Positions 9,707-18,658 of a stretch of 64,000 nucleotides of DNA are shown in pieces; the stretch's first letter is position 1, and each line of letters starts with the position of its first letter. This DNA is from Terriglobia bacterium (GTDB lineage Bacteria; Acidobacteriota; Terriglobia; Terriglobales; Acidobacteriaceae). The stretch lies in the NCBI GenBank assembly GCA_020072815.1, contig JAIQGE010000007.1, positions 124,001 to 188,000 of the forward strand, in the 5' to 3' direction. Below the pieces are notes generated by a model. That model was not told the origin of the DNA and searched no databases. It worked only from the letters and a program-made list of their open reading frames with translations. The position numbers and the translations under genes are program-made.

Positions 9707-12700
9707 TTAGTCCTGGTCTTGATCGTCTTCCTCATTGCCCGTCCCGGCGCTCGACGCCGCGCCCGCCCCGGACTTGATCTGCACCGGACCGCCGGCGAAA
9801 AGCGTGCTTGATCCGTGTTCCACGGCTTTCTTGTTAAACGCCACCACTTCCGTGTTCAGCAGCGAGTTGAAGCGTTGCAGGTGGTCTTCCAGCAGCTTGC
9901 GGACTTCGGCCGCTTCTGCCACCTGGATATCCCGCGGCGCTTCGCCGAACCCGCCCATCACGCCGCGCATCGCGCCCTGCAGGCGATCATGGAATTTCTG
10001 CAGGTAGTGGATGTCATCCTGCCCGCCGGGCTGGACGTCAGTGTTGTACAGCGCGCTCTGCATCTCGGTGATCTTCTTGTCCAGCGCGCGCGCTTCTTCC
10101 AGCACCGGTTTGTAAGCGACGCTGGTTGCGCCGTCGGCGCTTTCTTCCTGGTTGAGCATTTCCTGCAGGCTGCCGATCTGTTTGTGCAGGCTGGCCAGGC
10201 GGTTCAGCGCTTCATTCAGCGCGGAGACTTCGTCGCGCAGCTCCAGTCCCAGTTTGAGCTGGGCGCGCATGGCGCCATCGTCAAACTTGAAGCGCGGATC
10301 GGTCTGCACTTCCACCGTCTGCGTTTCCGTTTTGCCGTTTACCGTGACTGACACTTTGTACGTGCCCGGCAGCGCGGTGGGGCCGGTGTTGGGATCGAAG
10401 AAGAATTCCTCTTCTGGATCGCCTTCGCGCGGCGGCAGGAAGTTGAGTCTCTTGGGGCCGTCATAGCGAAGGTTCCACGATGCCCGGTTGATGCCGAACT
10501 TCGATGGCCCGTACATGGTGCGAATCACCGCGCCGCTGCTGTCAGCGATGGTGATCTTCACCGGCCCCTCTCCGCCTGGCCTGCGCCGCTGCTCGGGGTT
10601 GGCTTTGATTTCCTTCGACAGGTAGTAAGTGATCACCGCGCCGGTCATAGGATTGGGCGCGGAATAGCCGCCCGACGCAAATCCATGCTTGTTCCAGAAA
10701 TGCCAGTTCACGGCCGGGGCCATGGGGAAGGTACGGAATTCGTTCTGGGCAAGTTCAACGCCGCCGCCGCTCTCTTCCAGCGGAGTGATGTCGTCCATCA
10801 CAAAGAGTCCGCGGCCGTGCGTGGCCACCACCAGGTCGTGGGTCCTTTTGATGAACTTGACGTCATAAACCGGAGCGGTGGGGAAATTGGACTTCAGTTG
10901 CGTCCAGTGGCCGCCATCGTCGGCCGAGGTGTACAAGCTGGTGTCCGTGCCCAGCACCAGGAAGCCTTTGCGGTTCGGATCTTCGCGGATCACGCGCGCC
11001 GGATCGTCCTGCGACAGGCCTTGCCCGATGGGAATCCAGTTCTTGCCCCCGTCGTGCGTCTTGAACACGTAGGGCTTGTTGTTGTCCACTTCGTGGAAGT
11101 CCACCGCGATGTACGCGCCGTTCACGTCATGCGGAGAAGCTTCAATCTGCTGCAGGCGACCCCACTGCGGCAGTCCGGGGATGGCCGCCGTCACGTTCGT
11201 CCAGTTGGCGCCGCCATCGCGCGTGACTTGCACCACGCCGTCATCGGTGCCGACCCAAATTGTTTTGGGATCAACCGGGGAGATGGAGATGGAAAGAATC
11301 GCGCCGAAAGTTTCCGCGCCGCTCATGTCCAGCCAGATCGGGCCGCCGCTAGGCTCCTGCTTGGTCTTGTCATTGCGCGTCAGGTCCGGGCTTACCGGAG
11401 TCCAGTGCGCGCCGGCGTCAGTGGAGTGGAACAGCACGTTGCCGCCGATGTAAAGCTCGTTGGGATCGGTCGCCGAGACCGCAATAGGCGACGTCCAATT
11501 GAAGCGGTATTTCAGGTCCGCGGGTTTCATCGCCTGCACGCCGAAAAGATACGGCCGCACAAAGCTGGACATACCGTTTTCGTTGTTGACCCGCTGGATG
11601 AACCCGCTCTGCGAGTCCGCGTACACCATGTGCGTGTCTTTGCCGTGCGCCGGGACAACATATTCGCCGTCGCCGCCCACCACCGTGTACCACTCAAAGC
11701 CGGTGATCCCGCCCCGGCTCAAGCTGTTCGATGGGCCGCACCAGCCGTTGTTGTCCTGCAGGCCGCCGCACAGGGTGTAAGGAGAGCTGTCGTCCTCGGC
11801 CACCATGTAGAACTGCTCGATCGGCAGGTTGTCCAGGTAGCGCCAGGTCTTGCCGGCGTCCGAGCTGATGTACACGCCGCCGTCATTCCCGTTGATGATG
11901 CGGTTGGGATCCTCCGGATCAATCCACATGGCATGATGGTCCACGTGCACGCCTCGCGACGTTGGCCGCGCGGTTTTGCCGCCATCTTCAGACAACATGA
12001 TGTTGAATGAGAGGAAGTAAATCTTGTTCTCTTCATTCGGCGCCACGCGCAGCTCGCTGAAGTAGAACGGGCGTGCCGAAAGCTGATGGTTGTTGCTCAC
12101 CATCTTCCAGTGGTCGCCCAGATCGTTGGAGTCGTACAGCACGCCTTTCTTGTTTTCCACCAGAGCGTAGATGTGCCGCGGGTTCGAGGGCGCCGCGCCC
12201 AGGCCAATGCGCCCCGTCGCGCCTTCCGGCAGGCCTTCGGTCAGCTTCTTCCACGTCGTGCCGCCGTCCACGGAACGGAAAACGCCGCCGCTTGCGCCGC
12301 CACTATCGAGCGCCCACGGATGGCGTTGCATGCGCCACAGTCCGGCAAACAACACCATGGGATTGCCGGGATCCATGATCAGCGAGCTCACGCCGGTTTC
12401 TTCGTCCACGAACAGGACTTTCTGCCAGTTCTTGCCGCCGTCTGTGGTGCGGAAGACGCCGCGCTCGGCGTTGGGTCCCCAGGCATGTCCTTGCACGCCG
12501 ACAAACACCGTGTTGGGATCGTGCGGATCAATCACGATATCGGCAATCTGTCCGGCATCGCGCAGCCCCATGAATTTCCACGTGGCGCCCGCGTCCGGCG
12601 AGAAGTAAACGCCCTTGCCGGTGACCACGTCATTGCGGATGTTCTTTTCCCCCGTGCCCACCCAGATCAGGCTGGGATTGGAGGGAGCCAGCGCGATCGC

Positions 12701-13111
12701 GCCGATGGACGCCGTTGCTTCCTTCTCAAAGATTGCTTTCCAGGAAAGTCCGCCGTCCTGCGTGACCCACGCGCCGCCGCCGGCAGCGCCCGCATAATAG
12801 ATGTTGGGCTTGCCCGGCACGCCGACTACGGCCGTCACGCGTCCGCCGCCTACCGCCGGTCCAAGGTTGCGGAACCGCAGGTTCTCCAGCGGGTCTTTTG
12901 GCTTAGCGTCAGCTTTCGCCGCATCAGACTTGGCGGCATCGCCCTCAGCGGCTTTGGCGCTGTCTGGCGACGACTTTTTCGCTGCGCCCGCGGCCGGCTT
13001 GGCTTTGGCCCCGGGCTTGGGGGCGGCAGGCTTATCCTGCGCCGTGAGTTGAACGGCCTGGAAGAACAGCGACAAACAAACAACGGCAATCAATCTGAGA
13101 AGTGTTTTCAT
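9707..13111 (-). CDS. Secreted Asp-box (VPS10/sortilin-like) beta-propeller protein, paralog 2
   Basis: A 1134-residue paralog of the protein at 4709-7909. It has a clear signal peptide (MKTLLRLIAVVCLSLFFQA, cleavage near LTAQ), then about 50 residues of Ala/Lys/Pro/Asp low complexity, probably a flexible spacer. The propeller region starts at LENLRFRNLGPAVGGGRV and has Asp-box turns such as SPDAGATW, TTDGGKNW, SVDGGTTW, SSDAGKTW, STDAGAHW and TRDGGANW. A C-terminal beta domain (GTYKVSVTVNGKTETQTVEV) and helices follow. The start at 13111 follows GGGAG. The spacer is absent from paralog 1. No catalytic site can be assigned. Confidence 0.82.
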   Translation of the reverse strand: MKTLLRLIAVVCLSLFFQAVQLTAQDKPAAPKPGAKAKPAAGAAKKSSPDSAKAAEGDAAKSDAAKADAKPKDPLENLRFRNLGPAVGGGRVTAVVGVPGKPNIYYAGAAGGGAWVTQDGGLSWKAIFEKEATASIGAIALAPSNPSLIWVGTGEKNIRNDVVTGKGVYFSPDAGATWKFMGLRDAGQIADIVIDPHDPNTVFVGVQGHAWGPNAERGVFRTTDGGKNWQKVLFVDEETGVSSLIMDPGNPMVLFAGLWRMQRHPWALDSGGASGGVFRSVDGGTTWKKLTEGLPEGATGRIGLGAAPSNPRHIYALVENKKGVLYDSNDLGDHWKMVSNNHQLSARPFYFSELRVAPNEENKIYFLSFNIMLSEDGGKTARPTSRGVHVDHHAMWIDPEDPNRIINGNDGGVYISSDAGKTWRYLDNLPIEQFYMVAEDDSSPYTLCGGLQDNNGWCGPSNSLSRGGITGFEWYTVVGGDGEYVVPAHGKDTHMVYADSQSGFIQRVNNENGMSSFVRPYLFGVQAMKPADLKYRFNWTSPIAVSATDPNELYIGGNVLFHSTDAGAHWTPVSPDLTRNDKTKQEPSGGPIWLDMSGAETFGAILSISISPVDPKTIWVGTDDGVVQVTRDGGANWTNVTAAIPGLPQWGRLQQIEASPHDVNGAYIAVDFHEVDNNKPYVFKTHDGGKNWIPIGQGLSQDDPARVIREDPNRKGFLVLGTDTSLYTSADDGGHWTQLKSNFPTAPVYDVKFIKRTHDLVVATHGRGLFVMDDITPLEESGGGVELAQNEFRTFPMAPAVNWHFWNKHGFASGGYSAPNPMTGAVITYYLSKEIKANPEQRRRPGGEGPVKITIADSSGAVIRTMYGPSKFGINRASWNLRYDGPKRLNFLPPREGDPEEEFFFDPNTGPTALPGTYKVSVTVNGKTETQTVEVQTDPRFKFDDGAMRAQLKLGLELRDEVSALNEALNRLASLHKQIGSLQEMLNQEESADGATSVAYKPVLEEARALDKKITEMQSALYNTDVQPGGQDDIHYLQKFHDRLQGAMRGVMGGFGEAPRDIQVAEAAEVRKLLEDHLQRFNSLLNTEVVAFNKKAVEHGSSTLFAGGPVQIKSGAGAASSAGTGNEEDDQDQD

Positions 13112-13284
13112 TCGACATGCTCCCGCAGGTAGTAGGAAGGTGACCGCGAATGATATCGCAAACCGAGGGGTGTTTGCACAGGATTGCGCGCGATTTAACT
13201 TTCCTGAAGATGGGAGTGCCCAATCCGCGATTGTCCGCGCAAATCCGCGGTAAGGTTCTCTGCGCTCTCTGCGGTTCTATGCTC

Positions 13285-13316
13285 TTGCCAATTGCCAATT
13301 GCTCTTTGCCAATTGC
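13285..13316. repeat. Short ATTGCCA repeat cluster
   Basis: Three copies of a TTGCCAATTGC unit lie back to back directly after the hydrolase stop. The same ATTGCCA core recurs at 18541-18658 and 33746-33778, so this is a small example of a dispersed intergenic repeat. Confidence 0.5.
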
Positions 13317-15347
13317 TTACTTACCTTCCACAATCACTTCCCATTCTTTCTGGCCGCGCGCCAGGATGGCTGGAAGATCTTCCTGCAACACAAAGCGCTG
13401 CTGGATGAGCTTCTCGGCCGCGCTCTTGAATTTGCTCAAGTAGTCGTCGCGTGAAGCGTAACGCTCGGCAATGGACGCCCGCGGATCGCCCGCCTGCTTG
13501 CGCTCCTGCTCGGTTCGCGCCAAAGGAATGAACGAGCCCAGGAAGCTCACGCGCTGCTCGGGCGCGCCGATCGCAGGATCACGCAGGTTCCAGCCGGTGT
13601 ACGTCGCCAGTGGCACATCCAGTTCAGGCAGGCGGACGCCGCCTGTATCGTTGCCGGTGGCGTCAGGCTGGGGAACGAATCCCGGGAACGGCGCGTCCAC
13701 GTGCGGAGGTTCCGTGCTGACAATCCCTTGCTTCCACTGCAGGCCAAAGTTCAGCCGGTAGGCCAGGTTCAATTCCGTGGGCGTGTTGACGCCGTGGATT
13801 TTCGGGAAGGCCCACTTGGCCAGCGGCGTCAGCGTGCCGTCAGCGATCTTGGGATACACGCTTGGCGGCGGCTCGGCGCCATCCTTGACCCAGCGGTCCA
13901 TGTTGGTGATCATACCCCGCCAGTACCATTGGATCGGATTCGAATTGTGCATCTGCTGCGCCGTGTATTCCGGCGCCCCCGGCATGTTCTTGCCCGGCGG
14001 GAAGCCGCGCGAGAAATGCTGCAAGCCGGCAAAGAAATAGATCCGCACGTTCGGCCCGATGGGCGCGTCGGCTTTGCCATCCGGCGTGACGTGGATCAGC
14101 GCGGCGGAACGTCCCCAGTATTCATACGACGTGTTGCTGAAGAAAATCTTCGGCGCGGTCTTCGATTTCGTCGCCGCGTCCAGCAACCCAGCGGTCTCGC
14201 CCGTATCCGGATCTTTCTGCGGCAGGTCGGTGAAAGGGAACAGGTCCGTGGGATAAAAGATGCTGGACATGGGCTGGCTGTCTCGCGATGGCTGGGCGAA
14301 CCGGTGATTGAAGCTGCCGCGCCCCGCGCCGGCCACGTGGGAAAGCACGCCGTCCATCACCTGGCGGCCTTGCTCGTCGGCGTTGAAGTCCTGGTACAGG
14401 TAGTGGCGCAGGAAGCGTCCGGTCTGGGAAATCCCGGCGGCATAGACGCGCTTCACCGGAGCTACCGCTTGCGGGTCATATTTCAAATAGGAAAGAAAAT
14501 CGCGCACTGCAGCCAGGCCCACGCCGGCCACGACGGGATTCTTCGCGGCATAAACGATTTCATAGATCTTGCCTGGAACAAATCCTGAGGCCAAGTGCAC
14601 AAAGCGCGGGTCGGCGACGGTGGTTCCCTTGACGTCGCGACCAAAACTCCATTGCGCCCGGGGAATGACTTGCCGCGCGCCCGTCGGCGTGTCGCGCACG
14701 GTGAGGACGTTTTGCGCATTGGAAACGCCGTCTACCGGATAGCTGACTCCGCCGTTCGGACCCAGAAGAATGTGGCCCAGCGGCCAGTCCATGCGCTTTT
14801 CTGACGGAGTGAAGTCGCCGCGCACCAAGCCGCGAATTTCTTTTCCCGCCGCCAGGTGGGCGATCGGCGCCGTCAGCCGCATGCGCTGCGGCAGGTCTTC
14901 CACGTCATACTCCCATCCCAGCCAGGCCACGGTGAATCCCTGGCGCATGAGGAAGCCGTCGCCAAATTCGCCCTCGGTGCCGTTCATCAGGAAGACGATG
15001 CCTTTGCCGCCGCGGTTTGACACTTCAAACAGCACCGCGTTGTTGCCCTTAGAAATGTCTTTGGGTTTGAGCACTTCAAAGTTGGCGGAGAATTCCACTT
15101 CGCCGTCAGGATTGCGGTCCGCTTTGTCCAGGTCCACGATCTGCAAGTTGTGCGGGTCGCCGGGTTTCAGGGCAAAATGCACGCGTCCGATGATCCGCTC
15201 GTACGCGCCCACCGCGCCAAACGGTTTGCCTTCCTGGACGTCAACGCGCGAGAAGATCTCCACGCGAGCCACGCGCGCGTTGCTCGACGAAACAAGAACA
15301 GCCAACATCAATGCCAGCAAGACCGCACGTTTGCGAAGAAGAAGCAT
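13317..15347 (-). CDS. Secreted alpha/beta hydrolase domain protein (Abhydrolase_10 type)
   Basis: A 676-residue exported protein. The signal peptide is MLLLRKRAVLLALMLAVLV with cleavage after about SNA. The mature start RVARVEIFSRVDVQEGKPFGAVGAYERI is typical of Abhydrolase_10 proteins. The nucleophile elbow is probably GISQTGRF (near residue 310), and a C-terminal segment (HVDAPFPGFVPQPDATGNDTGGVRLPE) is characteristic. The substrate is unknown; an esterase or lyase role is plausible. The ATG at 15347 follows GGGAGG at 8 nt; the ATG at 15353 would be only 2 nt from it. It is divergent from the SYLF gene at 15501, with about 150 bp between them for both promoters. Confidence 0.78.
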   Translation of the reverse strand: MLLLRKRAVLLALMLAVLVSSSNARVARVEIFSRVDVQEGKPFGAVGAYERIIGRVHFALKPGDPHNLQIVDLDKADRNPDGEVEFSANFEVLKPKDISKGNNAVLFEVSNRGGKGIVFLMNGTEGEFGDGFLMRQGFTVAWLGWEYDVEDLPQRMRLTAPIAHLAAGKEIRGLVRGDFTPSEKRMDWPLGHILLGPNGGVSYPVDGVSNAQNVLTVRDTPTGARQVIPRAQWSFGRDVKGTTVADPRFVHLASGFVPGKIYEIVYAAKNPVVAGVGLAAVRDFLSYLKYDPQAVAPVKRVYAAGISQTGRFLRHYLYQDFNADEQGRQVMDGVLSHVAGAGRGSFNHRFAQPSRDSQPMSSIFYPTDLFPFTDLPQKDPDTGETAGLLDAATKSKTAPKIFFSNTSYEYWGRSAALIHVTPDGKADAPIGPNVRIYFFAGLQHFSRGFPPGKNMPGAPEYTAQQMHNSNPIQWYWRGMITNMDRWVKDGAEPPPSVYPKIADGTLTPLAKWAFPKIHGVNTPTELNLAYRLNFGLQWKQGIVSTEPPHVDAPFPGFVPQPDATGNDTGGVRLPELDVPLATYTGWNLRDPAIGAPEQRVSFLGSFIPLARTEQERKQAGDPRASIAERYASRDDYLSKFKSAAEKLIQQRFVLQEDLPAILARGQKEWEVIVEGK

Positions 15348-15500
15348 TCCCATGACCTCCCGTAAGGCCAACCAGTTTACAATATCGCGTTGGGTGGGCC
15401 TTTGAGACGAAAGACGTTGGCCGTATGCCCCGCGCATCAGTGTCCTGGTTGTATCGCATTCGCCAGCGCCAGGTCCGGCCAAGAAGACGGAGATGAGAAA

Positions 15501-16229
15501 ATGAAACGCATTCTACTTGGCGCAGCCGCTGCACTCTTGCTTTCCACCACGCTTCTCGCACAAGAACATGAAGCTGACCGCCTGAAGCACGCGGGCGAAG
15601 TCATGATTGAAATTCTCAACATTCCGGACAGCATTCCCCGGGGCATTCTGGACCGCGCCGAATGCGTGCTGGTTTTTCCCTCGGTGAAAAAGGTGGCCAT
15701 TGGAATCGGAGGCAGCTACGGACGCGGCGCCATGACCTGCCGCAGCGGCGCCACATTCACCGGTCCCTGGGGACCTCCGGCCATGTTCGCGCTGGAAGGC
15801 GGCAACATCGGCTTCCAACTCGGCGGCCAGGCTACGGACTTCGTTCTCCTGGTGGTGAATCCCAAAGGCCTTGAGTCCATTTTGAAGAGCAAGGTCAAGC
15901 TGGGCGCTGATGCCGCAGCGGCCATCGGCCCCAAGGGCCGCGATGCACAGGCTGCCACGGACGTGCTCATGCACGCCGAGATCCTTACCTACTCGCGCTC
16001 GCGCGGACTTTTCGCCGGCGTCTCACTGGAAGGCTCCACCCTGCGCGCTGACAACAGCGCGACAGAGAAGGTCTACGGCCGCAAAGTCTCGGCCCACGAT
16101 GTGGTCGTCGGCCACAAAGTCGCTACCACCTCTGCCGGCCACTTGCTGGTGAACGCGTTGCAGAAAGCGTCACCCCGGAACTTGTCAGATCCTAAGTCGC
16201 TCAAGGAAGCTGGCGCTGAGAAAAAGTAA
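15501..16229 (+). CDS. SYLF-domain (Ysc84/DUF500) lipid-binding protein, copy 1
   Basis: A 242-residue exported protein with signal peptide MKRILLGAAAALLLSTTLLAQ. The SYLF core is visible as the segments CVLVFPSVKKVAIGIGGSYGRGAMTCR, GFQLGGQATDFVLLVV and LTYSRSRGLFAGVSLEGS (read as separate blocks). In yeast Ysc84 this fold binds phosphoinositides; the bacterial role is unclear and probably envelope-related. The start follows GGAGATGAG. The DUF1684 gene begins 5 bp after the stop, so the two are almost surely one operon. A second copy lies at 61555-62262. Confidence 0.85.
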   Translation: MKRILLGAAAALLLSTTLLAQEHEADRLKHAGEVMIEILNIPDSIPRGILDRAECVLVFPSVKKVAIGIGGSYGRGAMTCRSGATFTGPWGPPAMFALEGGNIGFQLGGQATDFVLLVVNPKGLESILKSKVKLGADAAAAIGPKGRDAQAATDVLMHAEILTYSRSRGLFAGVSLEGSTLRADNSATEKVYGRKVSAHDVVVGHKVATTSAGHLLVNALQKASPRNLSDPKSLKEAGAEKK

Positions 16230-16234
16230 CAACG

Positions 16235-17179
16235 ATGAACTTCCCCCATTTCAGTTTGCGCGACTCGGTGGCCCTGGTGCTTCTGGCGATGGTGGTTTGT
16301 CTGGCGCCGCCGGATGGTTCTTACAAGCAATCGGTGGAGAAGTGGCGCCAGGACTACGAGACCAAACTCACCAGCGATGACGGATGGCTCACCGTGTCCG
16401 GACTTTTCTGGCTGCATGAAGGCCAGAACCGTTTCGGCACTGATCCGCACGGTGACATCGTTCTGCCTGCGGGGGCTGGACCGGCGACGGCCGGCTATTT
16501 TGATTTTCACGCGGGCAAAACCGTGGTGCACGTAAATTCTGATACGCACATCGCCTGGCAAATGCCGAACAGGACGGCGCCGCCCCCCTCAGCCGCGAGC
16601 AGCGCGCCGCCGAGCGGCCAGCCCATCGAAGGCGTCGAACTGCAACCCGATTCCCGCCAGGACCGGCTGGTCATCAGCGGCGTGGTGCTTTACGTCCACA
16701 AGAGCGGCGAGCGGTTTGCCATCCGCATGAAGGACAAGAACAGCAAACTGCGCAAAGAATTTCACGGGCTGCGCTGGTTCCCGATCGACGAAGCCTATCG
16801 CGTCACCGCGCGCTACACGCCCTACGACGCGCCGCGGCAGGTGCCGATTCAAACCGTGCTCGGCGATAAAGAAAACCTCATCATTGCCGGGTACGCCACG
16901 TTTTCTCTCAACGGAAAAGAGTACCGGCTGGAAGGGGAGAAAGATGACGACGGCGCCATGGAATTCGTCTTCCGCGACCTGACCAGCCGCAAAGATACCT
17001 ACCCGGCCGCCCGCTTCCTGGACACTGACCCGCCCAAAGACGGCAAGGTAGAACTCGACTTCAACAAAGCCTACAACCCGCCGTGTGCGTACAACCCGTA
17101 CACCACGTGTCCGCTGCCGTCACCGGGTAACCGCTTGCAGGTGGAGATACCGGCGGGAGAGAAGAGATACCACGACTAG
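16235..17179 (+). CDS. DUF1684 domain protein, exported
   Basis: A 314-residue protein with an N-terminal hydrophobic segment (residues 9-26) that acts as signal or anchor. Family landmarks are DGWLTVSGLFWLHEGQNRFG near residue 50, FHGLRWFPIDEAYRVTARYTPYD near 190, and the C-terminal signature LDFNKAYNPPCAYNPYTTCPLPSPGN. DUF1684 has no settled biochemical function. The ATG lies 5 bp after the SYLF stop, inside the same operon. A Pro/Ser/Ala-rich insert lies around residue 115-130. Confidence 0.85.
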   Translation: MNFPHFSLRDSVALVLLAMVVCLAPPDGSYKQSVEKWRQDYETKLTSDDGWLTVSGLFWLHEGQNRFGTDPHGDIVLPAGAGPATAGYFDFHAGKTVVHVNSDTHIAWQMPNRTAPPPSAASSAPPSGQPIEGVELQPDSRQDRLVISGVVLYVHKSGERFAIRMKDKNSKLRKEFHGLRWFPIDEAYRVTARYTPYDAPRQVPIQTVLGDKENLIIAGYATFSLNGKEYRLEGEKDDDGAMEFVFRDLTSRKDTYPAARFLDTDPPKDGKVELDFNKAYNPPCAYNPYTTCPLPSPGNRLQVEIPAGEKRYHD

Positions 17180-17285
17180 CGGAATGTGCTCGCCATCCTC
17201 CGATTAGCCTGCAGGCCTCACCATTCTCGACCTCTCACGCGCCGAAAGCTAGTTGCTAGCCGCTCTTTTGCTAAACTCTTTACCC

Positions 17286-18539
17286 ATGGCGAAAATCGCT
17301 TACCTTGAGTGTTCCAAGTGCGGAGATCATCTCAGCGGCGAGCAGCCGCAGACCATTTGTCCCAAGGACGGCGGGTCGCTTTACGTCCGCTATGATCTTG
17401 CTGCGCTTAAGGCCAAGTTCACGCCTGACTCTTTGCGCGGACGCCCCGCCACCATGTGGCGCTACCATGACGTTCTGCCCGGCGACCAGCCCGTAACTCT
17501 GGGTGAAGGCTTCACCCCGCTGCTGCGGAGCCGCCACATTTCGAACGTCTATATAAAGGATGAAGGTCTCAATCCCACCGGATCGTTCAAGGCCCGCGGC
17601 TTGTGCGCCGCCGTGACCATGGCCCGGCAATATGGATTGAAGAAGCTGGCAGTGCCTTCCGCCGGCAACGCCGCCAGCGCGCTCGCAGCGTACAGCGCCG
17701 CCGCCGGGATTGAAGCCAACATCTTCATGCCGCAGGATGTCCCGCTCTCCAACCTGGTCGAGTGCAAGGCCTACGGCGCCAAAGTCACGCTGGTGGACGG
17801 CCTTATCTCTGACTGCGCGCGCATGGTCAACGAACGCAAGCAGGCCGAAGGCTGGTTTGATATCTCCACGTTGAAAGAGCCGTTCCGTGTGGAAGGCAAG
17901 AAGACCATGGGCTATGAAGTCGCCGAGCAGCTTAACTGGGAGCTGCCTGACGCTATCTTTTATCCGACGGGCGGCGGCGTGGGCTTGATCGGCATGTGGA
18001 AAGCCTTTGAAGAAATGGAGCAACTGGGCTGGTTTGATCAACAGAAGACGGGCAAGGCATCGGCGAAAAAGCGTCCCAAGATGATTTCCGTGCAGGCCGA
18101 AGGATGCGCGCCGGTGACCAAAGCGTGGAATGAGCACAAGCCCGTCGCCGAGATGTGGCAGAACGCGCATACGCTTGCTGCGGGACTCCGCGTACCCAAG
18201 CCGTATGCCGACTACATCATCCTGGACATCCTCAAGCAGAGCGGCGGCACGGCCATCTCCGTTTCCGACGAGCAGATTTTCCTGGCGGTAAAAGAGTGGG
18301 CCAGCCAGGAAGGGATTTTCGCGTCGCCCGAGGGCGCCGCCTGCCTGCCCGCCTACCAGATGCTGATCCAGCAGGGCTTCCTGAAGCCCACGGACAAAGT
18401 TGTGCTCTTCAACACTGGCTCCGGGTTGAAATATATTGACGTTACGGCTGAAGCTCTGAAGATCAGCGCCGTGCAACCCAAGTCGCACATGGCGGCGCCG
18501 GCGAACAGGAATATTGGAGGGATTATTCAGCCTTATTAG
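17286..18539 (+). CDS. thrC: Threonine synthase
   Basis: A 417-residue cytosolic PLP enzyme converting O-phospho-L-homoserine to threonine. Residues 9-26 form a small zinc-ribbon-like start (CSKCG, then ICPKDGG). The PLP lysine is K102 in NPTGSFKARG. Further landmarks are SAGNAASALAAY, FYPTGGGVGLIGMWKAF and the C-terminal FNTGSGLKYID. Short, archaeal-like threonine synthases have this zinc-ribbon opening. The ATG at 17286 matches the family start; no Shine-Dalgarno sequence precedes it and a TAAACT box lies at 17272-17277, so translation may be leaderless. A longer in-frame start at 17253 adds residues without family match. Confidence 0.93.
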   Translation: MAKIAYLECSKCGDHLSGEQPQTICPKDGGSLYVRYDLAALKAKFTPDSLRGRPATMWRYHDVLPGDQPVTLGEGFTPLLRSRHISNVYIKDEGLNPTGSFKARGLCAAVTMARQYGLKKLAVPSAGNAASALAAYSAAAGIEANIFMPQDVPLSNLVECKAYGAKVTLVDGLISDCARMVNERKQAEGWFDISTLKEPFRVEGKKTMGYEVAEQLNWELPDAIFYPTGGGVGLIGMWKAFEEMEQLGWFDQQKTGKASAKKRPKMISVQAEGCAPVTKAWNEHKPVAEMWQNAHTLAAGLRVPKPYADYIILDILKQSGGTAISVSDEQIFLAVKEWASQEGIFASPEGAACLPAYQMLIQQGFLKPTDKVVLFNTGSGLKYIDVTAEALKISAVQPKSHMAAPANRNIGGIIQPY

Positions 18540-18540
18540 A

Positions 18541-18658
18541 AGATTGCCAGAATTGCCAGGATTGCCAAAATCGCCGAAATTGCTGTAGCTGTGCGGCCAC
18601 CAAGAGTTGGTTTTCCAATCTTCAATTTTGGCAATACTGGCAATTTTGGCAATCCGCT
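18541..18658. repeat. ATTGCCA repeat tract with inverted halves
   Basis: The left part (18541-18580) holds four ATTGCCA/ATCGCC-like units in one orientation. The right part (18620-18655) holds the reverse complement units (TTTTGGCAAT three times). The two halves can pair into a long imperfect hairpin. Translation of the reverse strand gives only a repetitive AILAILAI peptide, so it is not coding. It fills the whole gap between thrC and the AlaX gene. Confidence 0.7.

Noticed and set aside
10685-12010. 441-residue plus-strand open frame
   Set aside because: Antisense shadow of Asp-box paralog 2; Val/His/Arg-rich with no start signal.
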